Of a stretch of 45,755 nt of DNA, positions 1 through 8,978 are shown piece by piece. Each line of letters opens with the position of its first letter. Within the stretch, counting starts at the first letter, position 1. Source of the DNA: Streptomyces chilikensis. Its GTDB lineage: Bacteria > Actinomycetota > Actinomycetes > Streptomycetales > Streptomycetaceae. The stretch spans positions 368,370 through 414,124 of the forward strand of contig NZ_LWCC02000005.1 of NCBI RefSeq assembly GCF_001642695.1, in the 5' to 3' direction. Below the pieces are notes generated by a model. The model worked only from the letters and a program-made list of their open reading frames with translations. It had not been told where the DNA came from and searched no databases. The position numbers were made by a program, and so were the translations under genes.

Positions 1-313
1 CGCGGCGTCCGGCCAGCGCGGCGCAGCCGAGCCCGGCCGCGGTGAGGGTTCCGGCGGCGGCCAGCGCGGCGCCGGGCCCCACCCGCCCGGACGGCAGCGG
101 CCGCCCGGGGCGTTCGCGGGCGTCCTCCTCCCGGTCGGCCCAGTCGTTGAGCGCCATCCCCGCCGAGTACAGGCACAGGGAGGCGGCGACCGCGCCGAGG
201 GTGCGCACTCCGGGGCGTCCGCCGCCCGCCGCCGCTCCGGCCAGCGCGTCGCCCGGCACCGTGAACAGGGCTGACACCCGCAGCAGTTCGGCCCAGTCGC
301 CGGCCGCGCTCAT
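1..313 (-). CDS. UbiA-type prenyltransferase, EboC-like (3' part off window)
   Basis: Only the first 104 residues are visible; the gene runs off the left edge. The protein starts MSAAGDWAELLRVSALF and has the first aspartate-rich motif of UbiA membrane prenyltransferases, read as MALNDWADREEDARERP (the N-D-x-x-D-x-x-x-D metal/diphosphate site), followed by RPLPSGR. The family joins prenyl diphosphates to aromatic or other polar acceptors inside the membrane; the acceptor cannot be told here. The ATG overlaps the stop of the upstream inositol-phosphate-synthase-like gene as ATGA, so the two are translationally coupled. The pairing resembles the EboC member of actinobacterial Ebo clusters (inference from family knowledge). 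Confidence 0.85.
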   Translation of the reverse strand, partial: MSAAGDWAELLRVSALFTVPGDALAGAAAGGGRPGVRTLGAVAASLCLYSAGMALNDWADREEDARERPGRPLPSGRVGPGAALAAAGTLTAAGLGCAALAGRR

Positions 314-1416
314 CGGGTCCGTCCCAGCCGGCGGGCGAACTCCAGCAGTCGCGCGTACTGTTCGCCGAGCGCGACCGGCCCCTCCCCCACCGGGTCCTTG
401 AAGTAGAAACCGAGCTCCGCCACCGGGCCGGACAGGCCCAGTTCCCCCGCCCGGGCCATGAGCCGGGCCAGGTCCAGCACCAGGGGCGCGGCCAGCGCGG
501 AGTCGCAGCCCTGCCAGGTGGTCTGCAGGACCATCCGGGCGCCGAGGAAGCCCTCGAAGGCGATGTGGTCCCAGGCCGTCTTCCAGTCCCCGAGCGCGGG
601 CACGTCGTCGATGTGCGTCTCGCCCTCCGGCACGGTGCCGAGCGCGTCGGCGAGCACCCGTGCCTTGCCGGCGTTCTTGGCCGCGGCGGCGGCCGGGTCG
701 GCCAGCGAGGCCCCGTCCCCGCCGCCCAGCAGGTTGGTGCCGGACCAGGCCCGCACCTCCAAGGCCCGCTGGGCGAACATCGGCGCCAGCACGGCCCGTA
801 GCAGGGTCTGTCCGGTCTTGCCGTCGCGCCCGGCGTGGGGCAGCCCGCTCTCCTCGGCCTGCGGCACGAGTTCCGGGTGCTGCATCCCGGCGGAGGGGGT
901 GAAGTTGACGTATGGGCAGCCGGCCCGCAGCGCGGCCGCCGCGTACAGCGAACTCGCCGGCAGACCGGGCCCGCCGGCCACCGGCTCGGTGGAGGCGACG
1001 TTGACCACCACCACCCGGGCGAGCCCGCGCCGCTGCGCGAAGTCCCGTATGTCGTCGGCCAGCCGGTCGGCCTCGGGCCATCCGCCCTCGCGCGCTCCCG
1101 GCCTGATCTCCCGGTCCACCGCGGCCAGTTCGGCCCGCACCGCGTCCGGCAGCCCGTGCGGCAGCACTCCCGCTCCGGCGAGCGCCTCGGCCCGCTTGGG
1201 CAGCGGGCACTCGGCGATGTCGTGACCGCCGAACTCCAGCAAGGAGAGCGCGGGCAGACCGCTGTGCGCGAACGGGGGCGTCTCGGTGAGCATGCCGGTG
1301 GCCGGACGCAGTCCCGCGGTCAGGGCCGCGCAGCCGGCGACGGCGGTGGTGGCGACGGACCCCCGGGCCCCGATCATCCAGACGCCCACCCGGGGCGGTG
1401 AGTCGAACGCGGACAT
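310..1416 (-). CDS. Inositol-3-phosphate synthase family protein
   Basis: 368 residues from an ATG with a GAGGAGG ribosome site about 8 nt upstream. The N-terminus GVWMIGARGSVATTAVAG is a Rossmann NAD site, and GTNLLGGGDGASLADP near residue 240 sits where the NAD/substrate loop of myo-inositol-1-phosphate synthases lies. The family isomerises glucose-6-phosphate to inositol-3-phosphate with bound NAD. This version is diverged, and its coupling to a UbiA prenyltransferase suggests a role in an Ebo-like specialised pathway rather than housekeeping inositol synthesis. It is the first visible gene of a leftward operon. Family assignment is firm; the exact substrate is not. Confidence 0.8.
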   Translation of the reverse strand: MSAFDSPPRVGVWMIGARGSVATTAVAGCAALTAGLRPATGMLTETPPFAHSGLPALSLLEFGGHDIAECPLPKRAEALAGAGVLPHGLPDAVRAELAAVDREIRPGAREGGWPEADRLADDIRDFAQRRGLARVVVVNVASTEPVAGGPGLPASSLYAAAALRAGCPYVNFTPSAGMQHPELVPQAEESGLPHAGRDGKTGQTLLRAVLAPMFAQRALEVRAWSGTNLLGGGDGASLADPAAAAAKNAGKARVLADALGTVPEGETHIDDVPALGDWKTAWDHIAFEGFLGARMVLQTTWQGCDSALAAPLVLDLARLMARAGELGLSGPVAELGFYFKDPVGEGPVALGEQYARLLEFARRLGRTR

Positions 1417-1443
1417 GATTGCTGCCTCCTCGGTACGCACGGT

Positions 1444-1485
1444 GAGCGGGAGCGGGAGCGGGAACGGGAACGGGAACCGGAACCG
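1444..1485. repeat. Seven tandem hexamers (GARCSG) in the leader of the inositol-synthase-like gene
   Basis: Read on the + strand, the units are GAGCGG three times, GAACGG twice and GAACCG twice, with no interruption. The array ends 28 bp upstream of the start codon at 1416, so it lies in the 5' leader or promoter of the leftward gene. Simple tandem hexamers can change copy number by slippage. Confidence 0.85.
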
Positions 1486-1647
1486 GGTCAGGGGCGAGCC
1501 GGCCGGGTCGTGGACCGTGCGGAGAATCAAGGTGGTCCAACCGTGCCGGAGACACAAGACGGCACCGTCGGGACGGACGGGGCGCCAAAGGCGTGGGGGA
1601 GACGGCGGGCGGAGGTCCGGCGTCCTCCGCCCGCCGCCGTCGTGCGC

Positions 1648-1743
1648 CTACGCGGCGGGCCGCGCGGGCAGTTCCTCGATCCGGACGTCCCGGAAGGACG
1701 TCCGGTCACCGGCCCCGTGGTTCCGGGGGCCGGTGTGGCCGTC
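1648..1743 (-). pseudogene. C-terminal fragment of a DUF1080 (3-keto-glycoside hydrolase) domain
   Basis: A short in-frame stretch ending at a TAG (1648-1650) reads GHTGPRNHGAGDRTSFRDV followed by RIEEL. This is the typical last strand of DUF1080/PF06439 domains (G-x-I-G-L-Q-N-H-G ... F-R-N/D-V-R-I-K-E-L). Nothing of the rest of the domain is recognisable. It lies just downstream of the stop of the secreted sugar dehydrogenase, on the same strand. In related actinobacterial proteins a DUF1080 domain often follows GSDH, PKD and CBM6 domains, so this is best read as the remnant of a deleted C-terminal domain or adjacent gene. The match is by eye. Confidence 0.5.
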
Positions 1744-1761
1744 CCGCAGGCTGCGGGACGG
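1681..1761. terminator. Three consecutive strong hairpins downstream of the sugar operon
   Basis: Stem 1 pairs CCGGACGTCC (1681-1690) with GGACGTCCGG (1696-1705). Stem 2 pairs CACCGGCCCC (1707-1716) with GGGGCCGGTG (1726-1735). Stem 3 pairs CCGTCCCGCA (1739-1748) with TGCGGGACGG (1752-1761). All three are perfect 10-bp stems with short loops. There is no U-tract, as is common for Streptomyces terminators. They overlap the DUF1080 fragment and lie about 100-180 bp past the dehydrogenase stop, so they probably end the leftward transcript. Confidence 0.55.
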
Positions 1762-1865
1762 GTCGGTGGTGCGGTCCGGGCCGCCGGCCGGGAGGGCGGC
1801 CGCGGCGACCGCCGTCCGGGCCCGCGCCGGGGCGCCTGACGAGGTGCGCGTGCCGCTCACCCCGG

Positions 1866-4331
1866 TCAGCCGGTGGTGAAGGTGAAGTCGTCCAGGTCGT
1901 AGAGCGCGCCGTCCCCCTCGCCCTGGAAGACCAGGTAGAGCGTGGTGGCGCCGTCCGGCGCCCCGGAGATGTCCGCGCTCACGTCCTCGAACGTCTCCCA
2001 GCCGCCGGTGACCGGCACGGTGGCGCTGCCCAGCAGGGTCCCGGTGGGCGAGCCGGCGCGGAACTCCAGCGTGCCGCCGGTGCCGCCGGAGGAGACCCGG
2101 GCGGTCACCGAGGTGACGTCGGAGAGGTCGTACGGGGTGAAGGAGATCCAGTCGCCGGCGTTGACGTCGCCGACGGTCCGGCCGCCGTGCGCCGTCTCCT
2201 TGGAGATCTTCGTGACGCCGGAGGAGGTCCCGTAGTGCTCGGCCTGGCGGTTCTCCGGCTGGAGCACGACCTGGTCGTGGGCGGTCAGCGGGTCCTGGCC
2301 GCCGCCTCCGCCGTCGGTGTACTGCGCGTCGACCACGCCGAACACGTTGGCGCTGGCGTCGTGGCCGCCGTCGGCGGTGGTCTGCAGGGTGCCGGTGCAG
2401 CCGTTGGCCGAGGTGAGCGGGTGACCGTGGCTGTCGTGGCCGAGGACGAAGGTGACGGTGACCTTGGAGCAGTCGATCCGCCTGCCGTCCTCACGGTCGG
2501 TGACCTTCACCTTGAACGGGATGGCGTCGCCGAAGGAGAACAGCCCGCCGTCGCCCGGCGTCACCAGTTCCACCTTGGGGGCGGTGTTGCCCACGACCAC
2601 CCGGACGGTGGCCTTGGCGGTGCGGCCGGTGGGGTCGGTGACGGTCAGCTTGGCGGTGTAGGTGCCGTTCTTCCGGTAGGTGTGCCGCGGGTTCTGCGCG
2701 GTGGAGGAGGTGCCGTCGCCGAACTCCCACCGGTAGGCGAGTTCGTCGCCGTCGGGGTCGCCGGTGCCCGCGGAGGAGAAGGAGACCCTCAGCGGCGCCT
2801 TGCCGGAGGTGACCGACGCCGTGGCCTCGGCGATCGGGGAGCGGCCGTCGGTGGCGTTCTCGATGCGGTACAGGGCGGAGTTCTCGTCACCGGCGAACCA
2901 CTGGACGCCGTAGTCCAGGACGTAGAGCGCGCCGTCCGGGCCGAACTCCATGTCGGTGATCTGGGTGCCGCTCCACGGGAAGTCGTTGATCGCCTGCACC
3001 GTGCCGTCGGCGTCGGCGGTCACCCGCTTGATCCACCTGCGGCCGAACTCGGACAGGAAGACGTCGCCGTCGTACGCCTCGGGGAACTTGACCGGGGAGT
3101 CCAGTTCGGGGTCGTAGTGGTAGACCGGTGCGCCCATCGGGGACTCCGAGCCGGTGCCGAACTCCGGGACGCTGCCGCCGTCGTAGGGGATCCAGGCGGG
3201 CTGCGAAGGGGGCAGCTCGCGCAGGCCTGTGTTGTGCCGGGAGTCGTTGACCGGGGCCGCGCAGTCGAAGGACTCGCCGGAGGTCCTGGTGGCGAAATCG
3301 TAGTCGACGTAGGCGTCGTTGTCGCCGGTGCAGAAGGGCCAGCCGAAGTTGCCGGGCCCGGTGACCCGGGCGAACTCGACCTGGCCGGCCGGTCCGCGCG
3401 CCGGGTCGGCGGCTCCGGCGTCGGGGCCGTAGTCGCCGACGTACAGGATCCCGGTCTCCCTGTCGACGTTGAACCGGTACGGGTTGCGGAGGCCCATGGC
3501 GTAGATCTCGGGCCGGGTGCCCTCGGTGCCGGGGGCGAACAGGTTGCCCTCCGGGACCGAGTAGGAGCCGTCCGCGTTCACCTTGATCCGCAGGATCTTG
3601 CCCCGCAGGTCGTTGGTGTTGCCGGAGGTGCGGCGGGCGTCGAAGGCCGGGTTGCGGTTCTCCCGGTCGTCCAGCGGCGAGTAGCCGTCCGACTGGAACG
3701 GGTTGGAGTCGTCGCCGGTCGACAGGTACAGGTTGCCCTGCGCGTCGAAGTCGATGTCACCGCCGACGTGGCAGCAGATCCCCCGGGTGGTCTCCACCTC
3801 GAGGATCTCCGCCTCGCTGGCCAGGTCGAGCGTGCCGTCCTCCTCCAGGACGAAGCGGGAGAGCCGGTTGACGCCCTCGAACGGCTCGAAGTCCGCCGCC
3901 GTGCCGGTCTCCGGCGCGTCACCCTCGGGGGTGTCCAGACGGGGCGCGTAGTACAGGTAGACGAATCGATTCTGCGCGAAGTCCGGGTCGACGGCGACGC
4001 CCTGCAGCCCTTCCTCGTCGTGCGTGTACACGTCGAGGCGGGCGGAGAGCCGGGTGTCCCCGGCGTCGTCGGTCAGGTAGAGCGCGCCGTCGCGGGAGGT
4101 GGTGAGCACCGAGCGGTCGGGCAGCACCGCCAGCGACATCGGTTCGCCGATCATCTCCACGCCCTTGGCGAGGGTGACCTGCTGGAACTGGGCCTCCTCG
4201 GCGGCGGCCCCGGGGGCGGCGCCGGCCGGGCCGGTGGCCAGGGTGAGCGAGGTGCAGGCCAGCAGGGCACCAGTGAGGAGTGCCAGGGCCTTTCGGAAGG
4301 TGTTCTGCCGGTTCCTTCTGTTCGAGCGCAC
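1866..4331 (-). CDS. Secreted glucose/sorbosone dehydrogenase-like protein with PKD and CBM6 domains
   Basis: 821 residues from a GTG that follows GGAGG at 8 nt; an upstream in-frame start lacks such a site. Order: Arg-rich signal peptide with hydrophobic core (about 10-38, ending AGAAPG), a six-bladed GSDH beta-propeller (about 45-490, with GICCHVGGDIDF and GDYGPDAG), a PKD domain (about 495-580, with YRWEFGDGT), a spacer, and a CBM6-like carbohydrate-binding domain (about 690-820). GSDH propellers oxidise sugars with PQQ, but many secreted relatives have no proven activity. It is the last gene of the leftward sugar locus and should act outside the cell on a polysaccharide or glycoside. A DUF1080 fragment follows its stop. 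Confidence 0.85.
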   Translation of the reverse strand: MRSNRRNRQNTFRKALALLTGALLACTSLTLATGPAGAAPGAAAEEAQFQQVTLAKGVEMIGEPMSLAVLPDRSVLTTSRDGALYLTDDAGDTRLSARLDVYTHDEEGLQGVAVDPDFAQNRFVYLYYAPRLDTPEGDAPETGTAADFEPFEGVNRLSRFVLEEDGTLDLASEAEILEVETTRGICCHVGGDIDFDAQGNLYLSTGDDSNPFQSDGYSPLDDRENRNPAFDARRTSGNTNDLRGKILRIKVNADGSYSVPEGNLFAPGTEGTRPEIYAMGLRNPYRFNVDRETGILYVGDYGPDAGAADPARGPAGQVEFARVTGPGNFGWPFCTGDNDAYVDYDFATRTSGESFDCAAPVNDSRHNTGLRELPPSQPAWIPYDGGSVPEFGTGSESPMGAPVYHYDPELDSPVKFPEAYDGDVFLSEFGRRWIKRVTADADGTVQAINDFPWSGTQITDMEFGPDGALYVLDYGVQWFAGDENSALYRIENATDGRSPIAEATASVTSGKAPLRVSFSSAGTGDPDGDELAYRWEFGDGTSSTAQNPRHTYRKNGTYTAKLTVTDPTGRTAKATVRVVVGNTAPKVELVTPGDGGLFSFGDAIPFKVKVTDREDGRRIDCSKVTVTFVLGHDSHGHPLTSANGCTGTLQTTADGGHDASANVFGVVDAQYTDGGGGGQDPLTAHDQVVLQPENRQAEHYGTSSGVTKISKETAHGGRTVGDVNAGDWISFTPYDLSDVTSVTARVSSGGTGGTLEFRAGSPTGTLLGSATVPVTGGWETFEDVSADISGAPDGATTLYLVFQGEGDGALYDLDDFTFTTG

Positions 4332-4407
4332 GGAAATAGCCTCCGTCGGCTGGTGAACGTGTGGGGGTGACACCGGGATGCGCCGGCAGCCCGGAGAGTC
4401 TGTGCGG

Positions 4408-5409
4408 TCAGTTGCCGCCGAAGGCGGCGTCGAAGGACGCGGCCGGCGGATCGAAGTCGAACGCCTTGAGCCGCCGCAGCGCCTCGGGGGCTCCCTGCAG
4501 CCGGTCCATCCCGGCGTCCTCCCATTCGACCGAGACCGGGCCGGCGTAGTCGATGGAGCGCAGCATCCGGAAGACGTCCTCCCAGGGAACGTCGCCGTGG
4601 CCCGCCGAGACGAAGTCCCAGCCGCGCCGCGGGTCCCCCCAGGGCAGGTGCGAGCCGAGCCGGCCGTTGCGTCCGTCGAGGCGCTTGCGGGCCTCCTTGC
4701 AGTCCACGTGGTAGATCCGGTCGCGGAAGTCCCACAGGAATCCGACCGGGTCGAGGTCCTGCCACACGAAGTGCGACGGGTCGAAGTTGAGGCCGAACGC
4801 GGGCCGGTGGCCGACGGCCTCCAGTGCCTTCCGCGTGGTCCAGTAGTCGTAGGCGATCTCGCCGGGGTGGACCTCGTGGGCGAACCGCACGCCCTCGGCG
4901 TCGAAGACGTCGAGGACGGGGTTCCAGCGCTCGGCGAAGTCCTGGTAGCCGCGTTCGATCATCGGCTCGGGGGCGGGCGGGAACATGGCCACCAGGTGCC
5001 AGATCGCCGAGCCGGTGAACCCGATGACGGTGTCCACGCCGAAGGCGGCGGCGGCCCGGGCGGTGTCCGCGATCTCCGCGGCGGCCCGGCGGCGGACGCC
5101 CTCGGCCTCGCCGTCGCCCCAGATCCGGGCGGGCAGGATCGCCCGGTGGCGCTCGTCGATGATCGCGTCGCAGACCGCCTGTCCCACCAGGTGGTTGGAG
5201 ACGGCCCAGCACTTCAGGTCGTACTTGTCCAGGAGCCGGCGCCGGCCGTCCAGGTAGGACGGGTCGGCGAGGGCCTTGTCGACCTCGAAGTGGTCTCCCC
5301 AGCAGGCGAGTTCGAGTCCGTCGTAGCCGAAGTCGCGGGCCAGGCGGCAGACCTCCTCGAGCGGCAGGTCGGCCCACTGGCCGGTGAAGAGGGTGAAGTT
5401 GCGGGGCAC
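4408..5409 (-). CDS. Sugar phosphate isomerase/epimerase (xylose-isomerase-like TIM barrel)
   Basis: 333 residues; the GTG at 5409 follows GAGGAG, and the protein starts [20 protein letters not shown]. Metal-site and barrel motifs are visible: [34 protein letters not shown] and the end strand [10 protein letters not shown]. This AP-endonuclease-2-like family isomerises, epimerises or eliminates sugars and keto-sugars using a divalent metal. It lies 76 bp downstream of the Gfo/Idh/MocA dehydrogenase gene, and such pairs commonly act one after the other on an oxidised sugar. The substrate is not defined by the sequence. Confidence 0.85.
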   Translation of the reverse strand: MPRNFTLFTGQWADLPLEEVCRLARDFGYDGLELACWGDHFEVDKALADPSYLDGRRRLLDKYDLKCWAVSNHLVGQAVCDAIIDERHRAILPARIWGDGEAEGVRRRAAAEIADTARAAAAFGVDTVIGFTGSAIWHLVAMFPPAPEPMIERGYQDFAERWNPVLDVFDAEGVRFAHEVHPGEIAYDYWTTRKALEAVGHRPAFGLNFDPSHFVWQDLDPVGFLWDFRDRIYHVDCKEARKRLDGRNGRLGSHLPWGDPRRGWDFVSAGHGDVPWEDVFRMLRSIDYAGPVSVEWEDAGMDRLQGAPEALRRLKAFDFDPPAASFDAAFGGN

Positions 5410-5485
5410 GGTGCGTCTCCTCGGTCGGTTCGCGGGTGGGGGGCTGGTTCCGATGGCGGGAGCGGCGGCGGCAGCGGTGAGGGGC

Positions 5486-6679
5486 TCACTCCACGGCGGT
5501 GTAGGCGGAGCCCTTGGCGGCGCTCTCCTCGACCGCCGCGAGGACCCGCTGCACCCGCAGGCCGTCGGCGAAGGTGGGGGCGACCGGTTCACCGGTGTGC
5601 ACGGCGCGCACCAGGTCGCGGGCCTGGTGGACGAAGCTGTGCTCGTAGCCCAGGCCGTGCCCGGGCGGCCACCAGGCCTCCAGGTAGGGGTGTTCGGGCT
5701 CGGTGACCAGGATCCGGCGGAACCCGGCACGCGGGGCGGGTTCACGGTGGTCGTGGTACTCCAGCTCGTTCAGTCTCTCCAGGTCGAAGGCCAACGACCC
5801 CTCGGACCCGTTGAGTTCGATGCGCAGGGCGTTCTTCCGGCCGGTCGCGAAGCGGGTCGCCTCGAAGGTGGCGAGGGCGCCGCCGGCGAAGCGGCCGGTG
5901 AAGACCGCCGCGTCGTCGACGGTGACGGCTCCCTTGCCGGCCGACGCGTCCGTGGTGCCCAGGCCGCTCGACGCGGCCGCGGGGAGCGGGCGTTCGCGGA
6001 CGAAGGTCTCGGTGAGCGCGGACACCCCGGCGAGGTCGTCACCGGTCAGGTACTGGGCGAGGTCGACGATGTGGGCGCCCAGGTCGCCGAGCGCCCCGGA
6101 GCCCGCGGCCTCCTTGCGCAGCCGCCAGGTCAGCGGGAAGCCGGGGTCCACCAGCCAGTCCTGGAGGTAGACGACGCGCACGTGGCGCAGCGTGCCGAGG
6201 CGGCCGGCGGCGACCATCTCGCGGGCCAGGGAGGCCGCGGGGACGCGGCGGTAGTTGAAGCCGACCATGGCGATCCGGCCGCGCTCGGCGGCGGTCCGGG
6301 CCGCCTCCACCATGGCCTCGGCCTCGGCGACGCTGTTCGCCAGCGGCTTCTCGCACAGGACGTGCTTGCCGGCCTCCAGGGCGGCGATCGCGATCTCGGC
6401 GTGGCTGTCGCCGGGGGTGCAGATGTCGACCAGGTCGACGTCGTCCCGGGCGATCAGGGCACGCCAGTCGGTCTCGGCGGCCGCCCAGCCGTGGCGTTCG
6501 GCGGCGGCGCGGACCGCCTGCGGGTCGCGGCCGGCGATCGCGGCGAGCCTGGGCCGCAGGGGCAGGTCGAAGACGCGGCCGACGGTGCGCCAGGCCTGTG
6601 AGTGGGCGGCGCCCATGAAGGCGTAGCCGACCATGCCGACCCCGAGTGCGGGTCGCGACGACGGATCGGGCTGGGGCAT
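5486..6679 (-). CDS. Gfo/Idh/MocA family NAD(P)-dependent oxidoreductase
   Basis: 397 residues from an ATG preceded by GAGGAGGAG. The Rossmann site [18 protein letters not shown] is at about residues 11-30, the family motif [15 protein letters not shown] follows at about 96-110, and the C-terminal half carries the alpha/beta sheet that holds the substrate. These enzymes oxidise sugars, inositols or glycosides at a ring hydroxyl, often C3. The gene lies between the ABC importer and the TIM-barrel isomerase, so it probably oxidises the imported sugar. A 178-bp gap separates it from the binding-protein gene, so it may have its own promoter. Confidence 0.9.
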   Translation of the reverse strand: MPQPDPSSRPALGVGMVGYAFMGAAHSQAWRTVGRVFDLPLRPRLAAIAGRDPQAVRAAAERHGWAAAETDWRALIARDDVDLVDICTPGDSHAEIAIAALEAGKHVLCEKPLANSVAEAEAMVEAARTAAERGRIAMVGFNYRRVPAASLAREMVAAGRLGTLRHVRVVYLQDWLVDPGFPLTWRLRKEAAGSGALGDLGAHIVDLAQYLTGDDLAGVSALTETFVRERPLPAAASSGLGTTDASAGKGAVTVDDAAVFTGRFAGGALATFEATRFATGRKNALRIELNGSEGSLAFDLERLNELEYHDHREPAPRAGFRRILVTEPEHPYLEAWWPPGHGLGYEHSFVHQARDLVRAVHTGEPVAPTFADGLRVQRVLAAVEESAAKGSAYTAVE

Positions 6680-6801
6680 GCGGTTTCTCCTCCTCATCGA
6701 CACGCGCGGTCGGGCGGGCCCCGCTCCCGGGGCCGCGCCTCTCCGGCGCACCTCTCGCTTCCTCACCGGTCGCGGTCACCGGTCACGGCCGAAGCCCTGG
6801 G

Positions 6802-6818
6802 GCGGTCCGGCCGACCGC
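6802..6818. terminator. Weak hairpin between the binding-protein and dehydrogenase genes
   Basis: GCGGTC (6802-6807) pairs with GACCGC (6813-6818) around a five-base loop, 40-56 bp past the stop of the sugar-binding protein. The stem is short. It may only attenuate transcription into the dehydrogenase gene. The rest of the 178-bp gap holds no other feature I can support. Confidence 0.25.
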
Positions 6819-6857
6819 AGGGGGCCCACGGGCAGCCGCACGGGCCGCGTCGCGGGG

Positions 6858-7898
6858 TCAGTCGAAGCCGATCGGCATGTACTGGTCGACGTTGGACTTG
6901 TCGACGACGGCCGAATACGCGGTGACCTGGGAGGGGATCTCGAACTCCGCCAGGCCGGACACCCCCTTGCCCTGCCCGAGCGCGCGGGCGAGGTCGATCG
7001 CGGAGGCGGCCATGGTCGGCGGGTACAGCACCGTCGCCTTCAGCACCCCGTCGTCCGCCTTGATCGCCTCGAACGCCGAGAGCGCGCCCGCCCCGCCGAC
7101 CATCAGGAAGTCGTCCCGGCCCGCCTGGTCGATGGCCCGCAGCGCGCCCACGCCCTGGTCGTCGTCGTGGTTCCACAGCGCGTCGAACGCCGACTGGGCC
7201 TGCAGGAGCTGGGCCATCTTGGCCTGTCCGCTCTCGACCGTGAAGTCGGCCGCCTGCCGGGCCACCTTCTTGATGTTGGGGTAGTTCTTCAGTGCGTCGT
7301 CGAAGCCCTTGGTGCGCTGCCGGGTGAGCTCCAGGTTGTCCAGGCCGGCGAGTTCGACCACCTTCGCGTCCGGCGTGTCCTTGAGCTTCTCTCCGATGTA
7401 GTGCCCGGCGTTGAGGCCCATGCCGTAGTTGTCGCCGCCGACCCAGCAGCGGAAGGCCTGCGGTGAGCTGAAGACGCGGTCCAGGTTGACCACCGGGATG
7501 CCCGCCCGCATGGCCTTGAGGCCGGTCTGGGTGAGCGCCGCTCCGTCGGCCGGCAGGATGACCAGGACGTCGACCTTCTTGTTGATCAGCGTCTCGATCT
7601 GGCCGATCTGGGTGGCGGTGTCGTTGGAGCCCTCGGTGATGTCGAGGGTGACGTCCGCGTACTTCCCGGCGCGGGCGCGGGCCTGCTCGTTGATGGCGTT
7701 GAGCCACCCGTGGTCGGCCTGTGGTCCGGCGAAACCGATGGTGACGGCCTTGCCGGGCTTGTCGTCCGCGGCGGGCTGCTGGGAGGAGCCGGTGTTCCCC
7801 TCGTCCTTCTCGTTGCTGGTGCAGCCCGCGAGGAGGGCGCCGGCCGATACGGCGGCGGTCCCGAAGAGCAGTCCCCGGCGGCTCGTGAGGTCTGGCAT
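6858..7898 (-). CDS. Sugar ABC transporter substrate-binding lipoprotein (RbsB type)
   Basis: 346 residues. The N-terminus has a twin-arginine-like SRRGLLFG stretch followed by the lipobox LLAGC (Cys26), so the mature protein is probably a membrane-anchored lipoprotein exported by Tat. A disordered acidic linker follows, then the periplasmic-binding fold of pentose and hexose binders (AVTIGFAGPQADHGW, TLINKKVDVLVILPADG, GIPVVNLDRVF). It captures the sugar for the permease and ATPase encoded just upstream, 30 bp away. The ligand is unknown; the GFO/IDH/MocA and TIM-barrel neighbours suggest a sugar, inositol or glycoside. Confidence 0.92.
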   Translation of the reverse strand: MPDLTSRRGLLFGTAAVSAGALLAGCTSNEKDEGNTGSSQQPAADDKPGKAVTIGFAGPQADHGWLNAINEQARARAGKYADVTLDITEGSNDTATQIGQIETLINKKVDVLVILPADGAALTQTGLKAMRAGIPVVNLDRVFSSPQAFRCWVGGDNYGMGLNAGHYIGEKLKDTPDAKVVELAGLDNLELTRQRTKGFDDALKNYPNIKKVARQAADFTVESGQAKMAQLLQAQSAFDALWNHDDDQGVGALRAIDQAGRDDFLMVGGAGALSAFEAIKADDGVLKATVLYPPTMAASAIDLARALGQGKGVSGLAEFEIPSQVTAYSAVVDKSNVDQYMPIGFD

Positions 7899-7928
7899 GG
7901 CGGTGGACCCTTCTGTCGGCTCGGACGA

Positions 7929-8978
7929 TCAGGCCAGCTCGTTCCTGACGGTGCGGCGCTGGACCAGGACGGCGGCGACGATGATCGCCCCCTTGGCGAT
8001 CTGCTGGACGTCGCTCTGCAGGTTGTTCAGCGCGAAGATGTTGGTGATGGTGGTGAAGATCAGGACGCCGAGGACGGAGCCGACGATGGTGCCGCGGCCT
8101 CCGGTGAGCAGGGTGCCGCCGATGATCGCGGCGGCGATGGCGTCGAGCTCGTAGAGGTTGCCGTTGGTGTTCTGGCCCGAGCCGGAGAGCACGACCAGCA
8201 TGAACGCGGCGATGCCGCAGCACAGTCCGGACAGCAGGTAGAGGTAGAGGCGCTGGCGGCGGACGTCGATGCCGGCCAGCCGGGCCGCTTCCGCGTTGCC
8301 GCCGACGGCCACCGTGCGGCGGCCGAAGGTGGTGCGGTTGAGCAGCAGCCAGCCGACGGCCGTGACGGCGGCGAAGACCAGCACGAGGGGCGGGACGCCC
8401 AGCACGTAGGCGTCGCGGCTGCCCAGGTCGAGCACCCCGTCCACGGTCACCCGCTGGGTGCGGCCCTCGGTGATCAGGAGGGCGAGGCCGCGGGCCGAGG
8501 CGAACATGGCGAGGGTGGCGATGAACGGCACCATCGCCCCGTAGGCGATCAGGGCCCCGTTCACCAGGCCGCAGCCGAGTCCCACCACCACCGAGGTGAA
8601 CAGGATGCCGGCGAAGCCGAACTCCTGGGTGGCCACGGTGGTCGCCCACACCGAGGCCAGGGCGACGATCGCGCCGACCGAGAGGTCGATCCCCCCGGCG
8701 GTGATCACGAACGTCATGCCCACGGTGACCACGCCGATCACCGATGCCTGGGTGAGCACCAGCCGCAGGTTGTCGACGTCGAGGAACGCCTCCGGCCGGG
8801 TGACTCCGCCGGCCACGACCAGCGCGGCGAGCACGCCCAGCAGGGACAGCGTGCGGACGTCCAGCCGTGCGAAGGCGGTCCGTGGGGCGGTGCGGCGGCC
8901 CTCCGGGGGCGGCGCCGGCTTCTCCGCCCCGGGGGCGGGCGGGACCCCGCCGGCCGGTGGAGACATGGGGTGCGTCAT
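7929..8978 (-). CDS. Sugar ABC transporter permease (RbsC type)
   Basis: 349 residues with a Pro/Ala-rich cytoplasmic N-terminus (about 1-38) and eight or more hydrophobic segments. The BPD_transp_2 coupling loop is seen as VGGNAEAARLAGIDVRRQRLY, followed by a long hydrophobic stretch, and GGIDLSVGAIVAL is a conserved early-helix motif. Its ATG overlaps the stop of the ATPase gene as ATGA (8975-8978), giving translational coupling. It forms the membrane channel of the importer. Confidence 0.92.
   Translation of the reverse strand: MTHPMSPPAGGVPPAPGAEKPAPPPEGRRTAPRTAFARLDVRTLSLLGVLAALVVAGGVTRPEAFLDVDNLRLVLTQASVIGVVTVGMTFVITAGGIDLSVGAIVALASVWATTVATQEFGFAGILFTSVVVGLGCGLVNGALIAYGAMVPFIATLAMFASARGLALLITEGRTQRVTVDGVLDLGSRDAYVLGVPPLVLVFAAVTAVGWLLLNRTTFGRRTVAVGGNAEAARLAGIDVRRQRLYLYLLSGLCCGIAAFMLVVLSGSGQNTNGNLYELDAIAAAIIGGTLLTGGRGTIVGSVLGVLIFTTITNIFALNNLQSDVQQIAKGAIIVAAVLVQRRTVRNELA

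Noticed and set aside
1593-4370. A 925-codon open frame on the + strand opposite the secreted sugar dehydrogenase
   Set aside because: It is the antisense of a gene with known domains; long antisense frames are normal in 74% GC DNA and the product has no domain or signal.
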